Source: Streptomyces sp. A3M-1-3 (GTDB lineage: Bacteria; Actinomycetota; Actinomycetes; Streptomycetales; Streptomycetaceae). Taken from it: DNA of 64,000 bases. Positions 34,601 to 42,615 of the stretch are shown piece after piece. The position numbers were made by a program, and so were the translations under genes. Location: assembly GCF_024213665.1 (NCBI RefSeq), contig NZ_JANAVP010000008.1:124001-188000 (forward strand). Direction: 5' to 3'. Within the stretch, counting starts at the first letter, position 1; each line of letters begins with the position of its first letter. The notes beneath the pieces are model-generated. The model searched no databases and had not been told where the DNA came from. It worked only from the letters and a program-made list of their open reading frames with translations.

Positions 34601-36279
34601 CGGCCGCGGGCGGACTCTCCACCCGGCCCGAGCAGATCCTGATCAGCACGCCGAACGGCGCGGTGACGGCGGCCGTCGACGAGAACGGCCTCGCCCGCTT
34701 CGAGCCGATCACCACGGACCGGCTGGACATCACCATCAGCCGGGCCGCGCCCCTGACCGTCCACAACCCCATCGCCGACAACCGGATGCAGCTGCCGGTC
34801 GGCCTCAGCGAGGTCTACGTTCCGGCACTCGCCGACCTGCGCACCCCGCCGCCCGCCCCGCACCTGACGTTCTCGGTGCCGTGCGGAGAGGGCCCGCAGG
34901 TGGCTGTCGACGGCACGCTGCACGCGACGAGCGCGTCGGGCACCGTGCGCGATCTGACCGAGCGCCGGCCCGTCGAGGTCACGCTCTGCCGGACCCCGGC
35001 GGGAACTCTCCCCCTGGGCCGCGGGCTGCACCAGGTGGAGGCGGGCGACGAAGGCCCCCTCGCCCTCACCGACATCACGCTGACCCGCGGTGAGGTCCGG
35101 CCGCCGGCCACCGAGCACCGGGAGGCCACCGCGGTCGACTGGCGCGGTGACCGACGGTCCGTCACCGTCGGGGCGGGCGAGGCGGGCTACCTCCAGATGT
35201 ACGAGAACGCCAACGACGGCTGGAAAGCCACCCTGGACGGCGAGAAGCTGATCCCGTTGCGGATCGACGGCTGGCAACAGGCCTGGCTGATCCCCGCGGG
35301 CGCGGGCGGCACGGTGGAGCTCGTGTACGAACCCGTGGTGCTCTACGACGTGGGGCTGACCGGCGGCGCGGTGGGCGTGGCACTGCTGGCGGGTCTCGCC
35401 CTGGTACGCCGCCGGCCGGGCGCCCCGGCCGAGCCGCTGCCGGAACCGCCGGCACCCGGATGGGTACTGGGCTGCGCCGCCCTGACCCTCGTGGTCGCGG
35501 TCGTGGCGGGCCCCTTCGCGCTGATCGTGCCGGCGCTGGCGGTGGTGGCCCGCCTGCGGCACGCCCTGCTGGTGCCGATCGCCCTGCTGGCGATGGCGGG
35601 CGCCGGGACCGTGGCCGCGACGGGGGCGGGCGACCCGGTCTCCGCCGGCCGCGGCGCGTTCGCCCCGGCAGCCCAACTACTGGCCCTCACCGCCCTGTGC
35701 GCGGCCCTGGTCACGACGGACCGGCGGGTACGGGGCGGCACCCCGGCCCCATCGGCCGCCGCCCCGGATCCGGCGTCGCCAGGCGCCCCGGCCCCACCAG
35801 ACCCACCGGCTCCACCGGGAACGCCGAAGGCACGGCAGGCACCGCGTCGTCCGGGCCGGCCGGGACCACCAGGCTCACCGACGGCACACGTGGCCCCAGA
35901 CGCACCGAACACCCTGAAGACACCAGGCGCACGACAGGCACCAGAAGCACCAGCTCCACCAGGGTCGCAGGCGTCGCCGACGGCACACCTGGCCCTGGAG
36001 GCCTCAAGGACGACGTGGGCGCCGGAGACATCGCAGGCAGCGGGGGCGCCGTCGGCCGAGGGTCCTGCCGGGCGGGCCCGGCCCGGCACCGTGGTCCCCA
36101 CGGATCCGCCTGGCGCGGGGCGGGCCCTGGGACCAGCACCGGGCGTGCGGTCGGCAGACGACGGGCCGGCGGCCGCGTTGGCCGGCGGGGCCGCCAGGGT
36201 GCCTCGGCCGGGTTCTGCAGCCGCCCCGGATCCGTCCGCCGCCGCGCCGGCCCAGTCACGGGAGGCCCCGTCCAGATGA
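31606..36279 (+). CDS. AftD-like alpha-(1->3)-arabinofuranosyltransferase (DUF3367)
   Basis: A 1557-residue GT-C membrane glycosyltransferase. The N-terminal third has about ten hydrophobic segments (for example LLAFWAAVFVAFLSV and LGSAFAAALGLAGLA), with charged loops after the first. The middle holds a DUF3367 core and F5/8-type carbohydrate-binding modules (HLPQYDPVNAFDGNPQTAWA; LVDEDLTTAWIAGDRP). Two or three further helices lie near residues 1250-1340. The final 170 residues are a Pro/Ala/Thr-rich tail of low complexity. AftD adds arabinofuranose branches to arabinogalactan and lipoarabinomannan in mycolata, using decaprenyl-phosphoarabinose. The present organism's acceptor is unknown. 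Confidence 0.85.
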   Translation: MAETTLTLPPGGRPGQPRPTAAPPAPPPAGRPRRRSWLLAFWAAVFVAFLSVSPGRMTFETKLAVVADPWRFIGDLGELWQSRAGFGGLSNQYAGYAFPTLPYYALTDLAHIPVWLAERLWLSLIVATAFWGALRLAERLDIGTARTRLLGAVCYALWPTFTIVVGSTSAAALPGALLPWVLLPLTGTRTGPRVAAATSALLIPFMGGVNAASTLASLLPVGLYLLSRPAGPRKRALIAWWVPGVLLATAWWVIPLLLLGVYGEDFMPYVEQADTTTGTMSATELLRGAGNWVAYLHFGEAWLPAGWTVATAAVAILGSAFAAALGLAGLARRDLPERRWLLLTVLAVVLIALAGYAGSFGAPFHDTVRDWLNGPLKPFRSIYKFQPGLALALAFGLMHLVAAAGVSRGARPLPARRHAPVIAALLVLPGLAWPYANGTILQPGAFKKLPSQWTQAADWLEKNASDSRALVVPATAHGLYTWGSPIDQPFDVLADSRWAQRDFVPFGTPGSRRAMDAVEQALMSGTEVPGLRDYLSRAGLYHVVVRNDLDPDQIGYVPPITVKRTLEASGYRRVAGFDPVLTGGRIPSGTPLQVQGIFPRMQAVEVYQPAGGTRRPGPVGLQAVADTAVVSGGPEALLQLSTDPRLRDRPTVLTGDNHPGLGSPAAQYVADGLRRADTRFGLVNSNTSYTYTAGERNHSGSLQDPGEQPRQILPTQGPGHQTTAVLRGAASVTASSSGNWLFHLPQYDPVNAFDGNPQTAWAEGSAKDAAGQWLRIAFSSPTDIPGSLMLTPLPGDGMRAAPTLVRVETDQGSEDSPLQPNGNPQPVKAPAGQAKWLKITVLAAQSPKAGLAGAGLSEVSVPGVQVTRLLRLPTDARDTDARAEVFSLHRGSDPGGLSPVSAEEGLHRRLSVARGGDYAITAQAVPVPGEALDRLVTGADPRQRRQITATADSTSRLGNGLSPRNLVDEDLTTAWIAGDRPVIHLRWTGRKTIDEIVLAAAGGLSTRPEQILISTPNGAVTAAVDENGLARFEPITTDRLDITISRAAPLTVHNPIADNRMQLPVGLSEVYVPALADLRTPPPAPHLTFSVPCGEGPQVAVDGTLHATSASGTVRDLTERRPVEVTLCRTPAGTLPLGRGLHQVEAGDEGPLALTDITLTRGEVRPPATEHREATAVDWRGDRRSVTVGAGEAGYLQMYENANDGWKATLDGEKLIPLRIDGWQQAWLIPAGAGGTVELVYEPVVLYDVGLTGGAVGVALLAGLALVRRRPGAPAEPLPEPPAPGWVLGCAALTLVVAVVAGPFALIVPALAVVARLRHALLVPIALLAMAGAGTVAATGAGDPVSAGRGAFAPAAQLLALTALCAALVTTDRRVRGGTPAPSAAAPDPASPGAPAPPDPPAPPGTPKARQAPRRPGRPGPPGSPTAHVAPDAPNTLKTPGARQAPEAPAPPGSQASPTAHLALEASRTTWAPETSQAAGAPSAEGPAGRARPGTVVPTDPPGAGRALGPAPGVRSADDGPAAALAGGAARVPRPGSAAAPDPSAAAPAQSREAPSR

Positions 36280-37649
36280 CCGCCCTGCATTCCGCCCGTC
36301 CCGGGCCGCCGGCCCAGCCCAGCCAGGGCCGGGTTCCGTTTCCGACCGTTGACGAGGTCTCCCGGCACTGTCTTCGGGAGAAGGAGCCCGAGACCGTACA
36401 CATCGAGGTGCATCTGCCCCGCCAGCCGGATCCGGACCGGCTGCGGGCCGCGTTCGGCCAGGCCCTGCGCCGGCATCCGCGGATTCTGATGCGGGAGGCC
36501 CCCGGCCCCTGGTACCGGCGGCGCTACGAGTGGGAACTGACCGGCGCCCCGGACGTGGATCCGGTCCGCTTCCCGGAGCCCGGGCCCGGCGCGCTGGAGC
36601 GGGCCAGAGCCGGTGCGCTGGCGGAGGCCCCGCCGTTGTCCGCTTCCCCGCCCGTCCGGCTGGAGGTGGTGCGGCCGTCGTCGACCGACAGCGCGTGCGT
36701 GCTGCTGCTGACGCTCAACCACACCGCCCTGGACGGGCCCGCGTGTCTGCGCGTCCTGGCCACGGCCGCCGAGCTGTACGGCGGCGGCGCCGCCGTCCCC
36801 CCGGCGTCACCCGTACGGAATCCGGCCGTTACGGCGGGGCGCCTGCCCGGCGGGTCGCCACTGCCCGCCCCCGTAGGCGGGATGGCCCGTCCCGCCCGGG
36901 TGGCACCCGCGACCCCGGTCCCGGGGGCCGGCGGGAACGGCCTGCTGCTGGCCGACCTTCCGGTGCCCCGCCGGCCGGCCGGTGCCGGCTACACCGTCAA
37001 CGATCAACTCCTCGTCGCCACCTGCCTGATGATCGCCCGCTGGAACCGGCTGCACGACGCCGCGCCCCGCCCGATGCGCATCACCATGCCCGTCGACGAC
37101 CGGCCCCGCGGCGCCGAGATGCCCATCGGAAACGGCACCCGTCTGGTCGAGGTCGGATTCGGGGCGCGGGAATGCGCGCGGGAGCCCGGCCCCGAGGCGC
37201 TCGCCGCCCTGCTGCACCGCACCGCCGAGCGCACCCGCGCCCTGAAGTCCGCGCCCCGCCCCCAACTCGGCCACGCGGCCGCCCTCCTCACCGCCCCCGT
37301 CCTGCCGGTCGGGCTACGGGCCGCCCTGACCCGCGGCCTTCGGCGGGCAGCCGCTCCCTGGACCTCGACGACGCTGCTCAGCAATATCGGTCGCATCCCG
37401 TATCCGCTGGACTTCGCGGAGGCGGGCCGGGCGGAGGCCGTCTGGTTCTCGGCCCCCGCCCGGATGCCGCGCGGGCTGACCGTGACCACCGCCAGCACGG
37501 GAGGACGGCTGCATCTGGCGCTGCGCTGGTCGCGGGCGCTCCTCGACGACGCGGCCGGGCAGCGGCTGGGCGGCTTCTTCGCCGAGTATCTGGAGGCCAT
37601 GGCGGCCCTGCCGGCCCCACCGGCCGCTTCAGGAGGTGACCGGCCATGA
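36276..37649 (+). CDS. condensation-domain acyltransferase (PapA-like)
   Basis: A 457-residue protein of the chloramphenicol-acetyltransferase/condensation fold. It carries the active-site motif NHTALDGPA (HxxxDG with N in the first position) near residue 150 and the C-terminal DFAEAGRAEAVWFSA region with a DFGW-like element. No carrier-protein domains are present. PapA-type proteins esterify polyketides or sugars, so it may acylate the glycan or lipid of this cluster. ATG 36276 overlaps the AftD-like stop (ATGA), and its own stop overlaps the next methyltransferase start. Confidence 0.72.
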   Translation: MTALHSARPGPPAQPSQGRVPFPTVDEVSRHCLREKEPETVHIEVHLPRQPDPDRLRAAFGQALRRHPRILMREAPGPWYRRRYEWELTGAPDVDPVRFPEPGPGALERARAGALAEAPPLSASPPVRLEVVRPSSTDSACVLLLTLNHTALDGPACLRVLATAAELYGGGAAVPPASPVRNPAVTAGRLPGGSPLPAPVGGMARPARVAPATPVPGAGGNGLLLADLPVPRRPAGAGYTVNDQLLVATCLMIARWNRLHDAAPRPMRITMPVDDRPRGAEMPIGNGTRLVEVGFGARECAREPGPEALAALLHRTAERTRALKSAPRPQLGHAAALLTAPVLPVGLRAALTRGLRRAAAPWTSTTLLSNIGRIPYPLDFAEAGRAEAVWFSAPARMPRGLTVTTASTGGRLHLALRWSRALLDDAAGQRLGGFFAEYLEAMAALPAPPAASGGDRP

Positions 37650-38365
37650 CGGGAACCCTCCCAGCCGGCCTGCGCGAGTTCTACGAGAACCCGGCCGTCC
37701 CCGTCGCCTCCGGCGACGAGCGCAGCCGCCGCCAGGCACTCATGCTCGCCCGGGTCCTGACCCATATGCCCTCCCTCGTCGTGGACGTCGGCTGCGGCGA
37801 CGGCTCCGCAGCGGCCACCGCGGGGCCCCTCCTCTCCGGTCACCGTGTCGTCGGCATCGACTGGTCCCAGGACGCCCTGCGCCGGGCCGCCACCCGGATG
37901 GACCATGTCGTACGGGGTGAACTGACGTCGGGTGGACTGCCGTTGACGGACGCGACCGCCGACGCCGTGCTCTTCAGCGAGGTGATCGAGCATCTGGTGG
38001 ATCCCGACAGTGCCATGGACGAGCTGCGCCGGATCCTCAAGCCGGGCGGCCATTTGATGCTCTCCACCCCCAATCTGGCCGCCTGGTACAACCGCGTCCT
38101 GCTGTCCGCGGGGGTGCAGCCGGTGTTCTCTGAGGTCAGCCTGCGCGGCATCCACGGCAGGCCGGGGTCCCAGGTGGTGGGCCATCTGCGCCTGTTCACC
38201 GCCCGTGCGCTGCGGGGCTTCCTGACCGCTGCCGGATTCGAGGTGGTCACCCTGGCCGGCGCCCCGTTCCACGGTGTCCCCCGCCCACTGCGCCTGCTGG
38301 ACCGGGCCGCCTGCGCCGCGCCATCCGTGGCCTCCATCCTCCTGGTGCACGCGAGGCGGGTGTAG
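37646..38365 (+). CDS. class I SAM-dependent methyltransferase
   Basis: A 239-residue methyltransferase with motif I VVDVGCGDGSAAATAG, acidic VVGIDWSQDAL, and post-motif VLFSEVIEHLVDP, then LKPGGHLMLSTPNLAAW. These are the marks of the Methyltransf_11/UbiE-like group. It overlaps the acyltransferase gene by 4 bases and ends 4 bases before the EamA-like gene. It is the second methyltransferase in the cluster and differs clearly from the first. Confidence 0.85.
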   Translation: MTGTLPAGLREFYENPAVPVASGDERSRRQALMLARVLTHMPSLVVDVGCGDGSAAATAGPLLSGHRVVGIDWSQDALRRAATRMDHVVRGELTSGGLPLTDATADAVLFSEVIEHLVDPDSAMDELRRILKPGGHLMLSTPNLAAWYNRVLLSAGVQPVFSEVSLRGIHGRPGSQVVGHLRLFTARALRGFLTAAGFEVVTLAGAPFHGVPRPLRLLDRAACAAPSVASILLVHARRV

Positions 38366-38369
38366 GGCC

Positions 38370-39278
38370 GTGTGGTGGGGGGTGGTCTCGGCCCTGCTGG
38401 CCAATGTCTTCTACAGCACCGGTTTCGTACTCGAGAAGCGCGCACTGTCCGGCCTGCCGCGACTGAGCACCGGCCGGCCGGCCCGGGTCGTACGGCTGCT
38501 CATCGGCAGTCCCTTGTGGCTCGGCGGTTCCCTCGCGCTCGCCGCCGGCTTCGCGGCGCAGCTCGCCGTCTACCGCACCCTTCCCATCGCCGCCGCGCAG
38601 GGCATCTTCGTCTCCGGTCTCGTCCTGCTCCTGCTCCTCTCCTCGGTCGTGCTGGGTGAGCGCCCCAGTAGCCGCGAGCGGCGCGGCGTATTCATGATCA
38701 CCGTCGCGCTGCTGATGGTCGTGGCCTCCCTCCGCGGCTCCGAAGCCGTCGGCGGGCACGCCTCGGCGAGCCGGGTCCTGCTGATCTGCCTGCCGGCGCT
38801 CGGGGCGGGACTGTGGCTGTACTGGGCCGTGGAACGCCGGGCCCGCCGCCGTCACCGGCTGCCGACCGCCGGCGTCGAATACGGCGTCGCCGTCGGCCTG
38901 TTGTACGGGGTCAGCTCGGTCGCCATCAAGGGGGTCTCCGGTCATCTGACGACCCATGGTGTCGGGGACGCGGTCTTCGCCCTGCTGAGGTCCCCGTATC
39001 CGTACATCCTGCTCTTCACCGGGGTCACCGGACTGGTGCTGTCCCAGACCGCGCTGCAGCGCTGCCGGGCATCTCTGATCGTGCCGGTGTGCACCACGGT
39101 GACCTGTCTGTTCACGGCCGCTCTCGGCACGTTCGCCTTCGGCGAGTCCCTGCCGGAGGACCCGCTGCGGCTCGCGCTGCGGCTCGGCGGCACCGCGCTC
39201 GCCGTCTCCGTCCTGCTGATTCTTCCCCGCCATGACGAAACCCCCGCTCCTGCTAAGGAACTGGCCCATGAAGCCTGA
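38370..39278 (+). CDS. EamA/DMT-like transporter
   Basis: A 302-residue protein with about nine or ten transmembrane helices, such as VWWGVVSALLANVFYSTGFV at the start and LLLLLSSVVLGERPSSRERR in the middle. The duplicated five-helix layout is that of the drug/metabolite transporter superfamily. It may flip or export a lipid-linked sugar or nucleotide-linked intermediate in this glycan operon; direct evidence is absent. The likely start is GTG 38370, just after the methyltransferase stop. Its end overlaps the Trm112-like gene by 11 bases. Confidence 0.75.
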   Translation: MWWGVVSALLANVFYSTGFVLEKRALSGLPRLSTGRPARVVRLLIGSPLWLGGSLALAAGFAAQLAVYRTLPIAAAQGIFVSGLVLLLLLSSVVLGERPSSRERRGVFMITVALLMVVASLRGSEAVGGHASASRVLLICLPALGAGLWLYWAVERRARRRHRLPTAGVEYGVAVGLLYGVSSVAIKGVSGHLTTHGVGDAVFALLRSPYPYILLFTGVTGLVLSQTALQRCRASLIVPVCTTVTCLFTAALGTFAFGESLPEDPLRLALRLGGTALAVSVLLILPRHDETPAPAKELAHEA

Positions 39279-39477
39279 CGACCCTCTGCTCCGGATCATC
39301 GCCTGCCCGATCGACAAGGGGCGGCTCATGCTGCTCCTGCCCGAGGAGGTCCTCTACAACCCGAGGCTGCACCGCCGCTACCCGATCATCGACGGGATCC
39401 CCCAACTGCTCCCGTCCTCCGGCGAACGGGTACCCGACGAGGAGCACGAGCAGATCCTCAAGCGGATCGCCCCATGA
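39268..39477 (+). CDS. Trm112-like small protein (UPF0434 type)
   Basis: A 69-residue protein with LLRIIACPIDKGRLMLL, YNPRLHRRYPIIDGIPQLLP and a charged C-terminus, the pattern of Trm112p/YcaR-like proteins. Only one Cys remains in the would-be zinc knuckle. Such proteins stabilise or activate methyltransferases. Its position between an EamA-like transporter and a FkbM methyltransferase fits a partner of the local methyltransferases. AAGGAA lies 7 bases before ATG 39268. Confidence 0.8.
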   Translation: MKPDDPLLRIIACPIDKGRLMLLLPEEVLYNPRLHRRYPIIDGIPQLLPSSGERVPDEEHEQILKRIAP

Positions 39478-40276
39478 CACTCGCGGCCAGGCTCGCCCCT
39501 CATCTGCCACCTCCGCTGATCGCCAGGTGCGCCGATCTGCTGTATCCGCGGTATGAGCCGGAGCTCCGCAGGCTGGCAGACTTCTGCCCGCCCGGTGGCA
39601 CGGCCGTCGATGTCGGCGGCTGGTACGGCCCGTGGTCCCGGCGGCTGGCCCGACGGGCCGGCCGGGTGGTGGCCGTCGAGCCGGTTCCCATCTCGCCCGC
39701 CTGCTGGCCGCCACCACACCCGCCGATGTCGAGGTGGTGCACGCGGCGGCCACCGACCGCGACGGTGGCACGGCGCAGCTGTGGCTGCCACCGGGCGACC
39801 GCGGCAATCGCGGTGTCTCGTCGCTCGTCCGCAGGGACCTGCACGCCCGGTCGATTCCGGTGCCCTGTGTCCGGGTCGACAGTCTTGGTCTGCACGGCAT
39901 CACCCTGATCAAGATCGATGTGGACGGAAGTGAACTGAATGTGCTGCGCGGCGCCGAGGAGACTCTCCTCGGTGACCGTCCCGCGCTGCTCATCCAGCTG
40001 GAGGCCCGGATCGGGCCGCTGGAAGCGGTACTGGACCTGCTCGCTCACCGCGGCTGCCGGGGCTGGGTGCTGCCGGGCCGCGACTGGCTGCCGCTGTCCG
40101 ACTTCGACCTGTCGGGCCACCAGTCCCGCACCGCGCACGTCGCCGAACATGGACTGTTGCGCCGCAGCCTCACCCCGTTCCGGCGGCGGTACGTGAATTC
40201 GGTGCTCTTCCTCCACGGTTCCCGGCGCCCCGGCGGCGCGGAGGCAGCGGCTCCCGTACGAGGCCGGCATCGTTGA
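39474..40276 (+). pseudogene. FkbM-family methyltransferase with a frameshift
   Basis: The first part (MTLAARLAPHLPP to GRVVAVEPVP, in the frame of 39474) carries motif I AVDVGGWYGPWSRRLA. The rest (HLARLLAATTPADVEVVHAA onward, with LIKIDVDGSELNVLRGAE) is in another frame and runs to the stop at 40276. The shift lies at 39687-39690, in a C run: one added C (CCCC for CCC) would restore VEPVPHLARLL. It is therefore either a recent single-base loss or a sequencing error. If restored, the enzyme would be about 267 residues and would O-methylate a sugar or lipid. It overlaps the Trm112-like stop by 4 bases. Confidence 0.8.
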
Positions 40277-40288
40277 CATAATCGGGGC

Positions 40289-40720
40289 GTGGCCAGACAG
40301 AACGCACGCCGGCGGACGGCGACCGCCCCCGACGCGCCCTGCCCCTGCGGGCTGGGCACGTCCTACGAGAGCTGCTGCGGCCGCTATCACTCCGGGCAGG
40401 CGAAGGCGCCCACCGCCGAACTGCTCATGCGCTCGCGCTTCAGCGCGTTCGCCGTCGGCGACGTCCCGTACCTGCGGCAGACCTGGCACCCCACGACCAG
40501 GCCGTCCCGCCTACAGCTCGACCCGGAGCAGCGGTGGGTGCGGCTGGAGATCCTCACCGCGTTGGACGGCGGGCTGTTCGACAGCGAGGGAGCGGTGGAG
40601 TTCCGCGCCCACTTCCAGGAAGGCGCGCACTCCGGATCGCTGCACGAGCAGAGCCGCTTCGTCCGTGAGGGCGGCAACTGGCTCTACGTCGGCCCCCTGT
40701 CTCCCGTCGTGGTGGAGTAG
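40289..40720 (+). CDS. YchJ-family protein with SEC-C zinc motif
   Basis: A 143-residue protein of the YchJ family. The SEC-C motif CPCG...CCGRYH lies near residues 18-34, and the NTF2-like remainder (AELLMRSRFSAFAVGDVPYL, RLEILTALDGGLFDSEGAVE, FRAHFQEG) is typical. The family has no firmly established role; the SEC-C motif binds zinc and is found in SecA. Its end overlaps the convergent DUF6397 gene by 37 bases. Confidence 0.85.
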   Translation: MARQNARRRTATAPDAPCPCGLGTSYESCCGRYHSGQAKAPTAELLMRSRFSAFAVGDVPYLRQTWHPTTRPSRLQLDPEQRWVRLEILTALDGGLFDSEGAVEFRAHFQEGAHSGSLHEQSRFVREGGNWLYVGPLSPVVVE

Positions 40721-41586
40721 GACCCCTGCCCCGCTTCGCCCGCCCTGGCGTTCCCCGGACGCGGGGCGGGTCGGGCCCCGCGCGCGTCGTCCATGGCGAG
40801 AGCGACGCTGATCCGGTGCCAGAGCAGCTCGTCCGGATCGTCCGCGTAGAGCAGCCGCGCCGAGACCGCTTGAGCGGCGGGCGAGTCGGGGACGCCCGGT
40901 TCGGGCGCCGGGGCGAGCCGCTGAAGGTAGGCGCGTTCGTATGGATCCTCGATCACCTCCGCGAGCTGCACCGGGTCGAGTACGCAGGCCAGCGCCGCCG
41001 CCCGCACCCAGGGATCGGCGGTCTGCCGCAGCAGCAGCCCGACCCGGCGGCCGCGCCAGTTGCGCGGCCGGTGATCCTCCCCCGCGTCGAGTGCTGCGCG
41101 CGTCCTCGGCGTACAGCGCCCGGTGAGCAGCTGCGGCTCCCGGGCCGCGAACTCCGCGAGCTCATGGGCGAGGTAGAGCCAGACGACCGCCCGGTAGCGG
41201 TTGATCCGGTAGGAGACCGGGCTCACCAGTCCGCAGCGGGCGAGTCGCGTCATGCGGTGCGGGCTGATGCCGAGCAGTTGAGCCCCTTCCGCCGTACCGA
41301 CGGTCCTGACCCTGCTGCGCAGCGACTCGGGGAAGCCCTCCATCCCCCGCAGCCGCTCGATCTCCTCCCGGCAAACGGCCTTCCGCCGGCCGCGCGGCCC
41401 TTCCCCTCCCGCTTCCGGACTGGTCCGGACAACGCCCAGCCGCACACCCAACGCGAACTCGCTCCGGCTCAGGCCGAGTTCGCGAGCAGCCCGGTCCGGG
41501 CCCAGCAGCTGTCCCACAGCGTCGGTTGGTACTTCGGTTGGTACTTCGGTTGGTACTTCCGCTCGTACTGCCATTTGTACGTCCAT
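40684..41586 (-). CDS. DUF6397-family protein
   Basis: A 300-residue protein with two helix-turn-helix-like segments: DRAARELGLSRSEFALGVRL and AQLLGISPHRMTRLARCGLV. It matches the DUF6397 group known from Streptomyces. Near its N-terminus the tetrapeptide EVPT occurs three times, encoded by tandem 12-bp repeats. ATG 41586 has GGAGGG about 8 bases upstream, whereas the longer frame to 41610 has none. A DNA-binding role is suggested by the HTH segments only. Its 3' end overlaps the convergent YchJ gene by 37 bases. Confidence 0.72.
   Translation of the reverse strand: MDVQMAVRAEVPTEVPTEVPTDAVGQLLGPDRAARELGLSRSEFALGVRLGVVRTSPEAGGEGPRGRRKAVCREEIERLRGMEGFPESLRSRVRTVGTAEGAQLLGISPHRMTRLARCGLVSPVSYRINRYRAVVWLYLAHELAEFAAREPQLLTGRCTPRTRAALDAGEDHRPRNWRGRRVGLLLRQTADPWVRAAALACVLDPVQLAEVIEDPYERAYLQRLAPAPEPGVPDSPAAQAVSARLLYADDPDELLWHRISVALAMDDARGARPAPRPGNARAGEAGQGSYSTTTGDRGPT
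41523..41562. repeat. 12-bp tandem repeat in the DUF6397 gene
   Basis: GGTTGGTACTTC is repeated three times in a row on the plus strand (the third copy ends in TTCC). On the coding strand it encodes the repeated EVPT, so copy-number change would keep the frame. Confidence 0.75.
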
Positions 41587-41673
41587 GGCGGTCCCTCCCC
41601 CGTGAGGCACGGTTACTCTCTGTGAAAACCGTAGCCCAGTGCGGAGATTCCCGTCGGTGCCTGTGGATAACTC

Positions 41674-42072
41674 TCAGTCGCGCCCGAACTGCCTCACGGC
41701 GACGCCCAGATGTTCACCGACCCGGTTCACGAGCAGGGTCATCTCGTAGGCGACCTGGCCGATGTCCGCCTCAGCCGTACTCAGTACACACAGACAGCTG
41801 CCGTCGCCCGCCGCCGTGACGAACAGGACTCCCTCGTCGAACTCGACCATGGTCTGCCGGACCTTGCCCGCCCCGAAGTGGCGTCCCGATCCCTTGGCGA
41901 GACTGTGCAACCCTGACGACACCGCGGCCAGATGCTCCGCGTCCTCCCGCTCGAGTCCCGTACTCGCGCCGGTCACCAGGCCGTCGTTGGAGAGCACCAG
42001 CGCATGCCGTACATGCTCGACGCGCCGTGTCAGATCGTCCAGCAGCCAGTCCAGCCCCTGTTGCAGTGCCAT
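41674..42072 (-). CDS. solo roadblock/LC7-domain protein (CvnB-like)
   Basis: A 132-residue roadblock protein: LDWLLDDLTRRVEHVRHALV, LSNDGLVTGASTGLEREDAE, and a conserved GDGSCLCVLS strand. It is a paralogue of the CvnB protein encoded 1.6 kb away (same DWLLDDL, DAEHLAA, VRQTMVE motifs). Such proteins regulate small GTPases, here perhaps the conservon's CvnD. GGGGAGG lies 8 bases before ATG 42072; the GTG at 42096 is an alternative. It is not directly next to a cvnC or cvnD gene. Confidence 0.88.
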   Translation of the reverse strand: MALQQGLDWLLDDLTRRVEHVRHALVLSNDGLVTGASTGLEREDAEHLAAVSSGLHSLAKGSGRHFGAGKVRQTMVEFDEGVLFVTAAGDGSCLCVLSTAEADIGQVAYEMTLLVNRVGEHLGVAVRQFGRD

Positions 42073-42173
42073 CTCCCGGTCCTCCCCGTTGGTCACTCAC
42101 TCGTTCCCCGCGAACCGCGACGTGCCCGGCAAGCCTTCACCACCACCGCGCCGCAGGCAAGGAAGATGTGTCC

Positions 42174-42602
42174 ATGGCGAAAATGATGACCCAGGACGAA
42201 TGGCGCGCCTTCGTCTCGCACTCCACCCGCACCGGCAAGCTCTCCACCGTCCGGGCCGACGGCAGCCCGCACATCGCCCCCGTCTGGTTTGTGCTCGACG
42301 GAGACGACCTGGTCTTCAACACCGGTAAGAACACCGTCAAGGGGCGCAATCTCGCCCGGGACGAACGGCTCGCGCTGTGCGTCGACGACGACACCCCGCC
42401 GTTCGCGTATGTCGTGATCCACGGGCGCGCCGAACTCATCGAGGACCTCGACCAGGTAAGCCACTGGGCCGCTCGCATCGGCGCCCGCTACATGGGCGAG
42501 GACCGCGCAGAGGAGTTCGGGGCGCGCAACGGCGTGCCGGGTCAACTCGTCGTACGCGTAAGGATCGAGAAAGTGGTCGCCGAGGCCGGCGTCGCCGACT
42601 AG
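42174..42602 (+). CDS. PPOX-class (F420-dependent type) flavin/F420 oxidoreductase
   Basis: A 142-residue split-barrel protein with the family's GKLSTVRADGSPHIAPVWFV and TVKGRNLARDERLALCVDDD, and FAYVVIHGRAEL. This is the PPOX group that binds FMN or F420. Members of this small class in actinobacteria reduce coenzyme-F420-linked substrates. GAAG lies just upstream of ATG 42174. It ends 13 bases from the convergent end of cvnD. Confidence 0.8.
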   Translation: MAKMMTQDEWRAFVSHSTRTGKLSTVRADGSPHIAPVWFVLDGDDLVFNTGKNTVKGRNLARDERLALCVDDDTPPFAYVVIHGRAELIEDLDQVSHWAARIGARYMGEDRAEEFGARNGVPGQLVVRVRIEKVVAEAGVAD

Positions 42603-42615
42603 GCCTGGACAGGGG

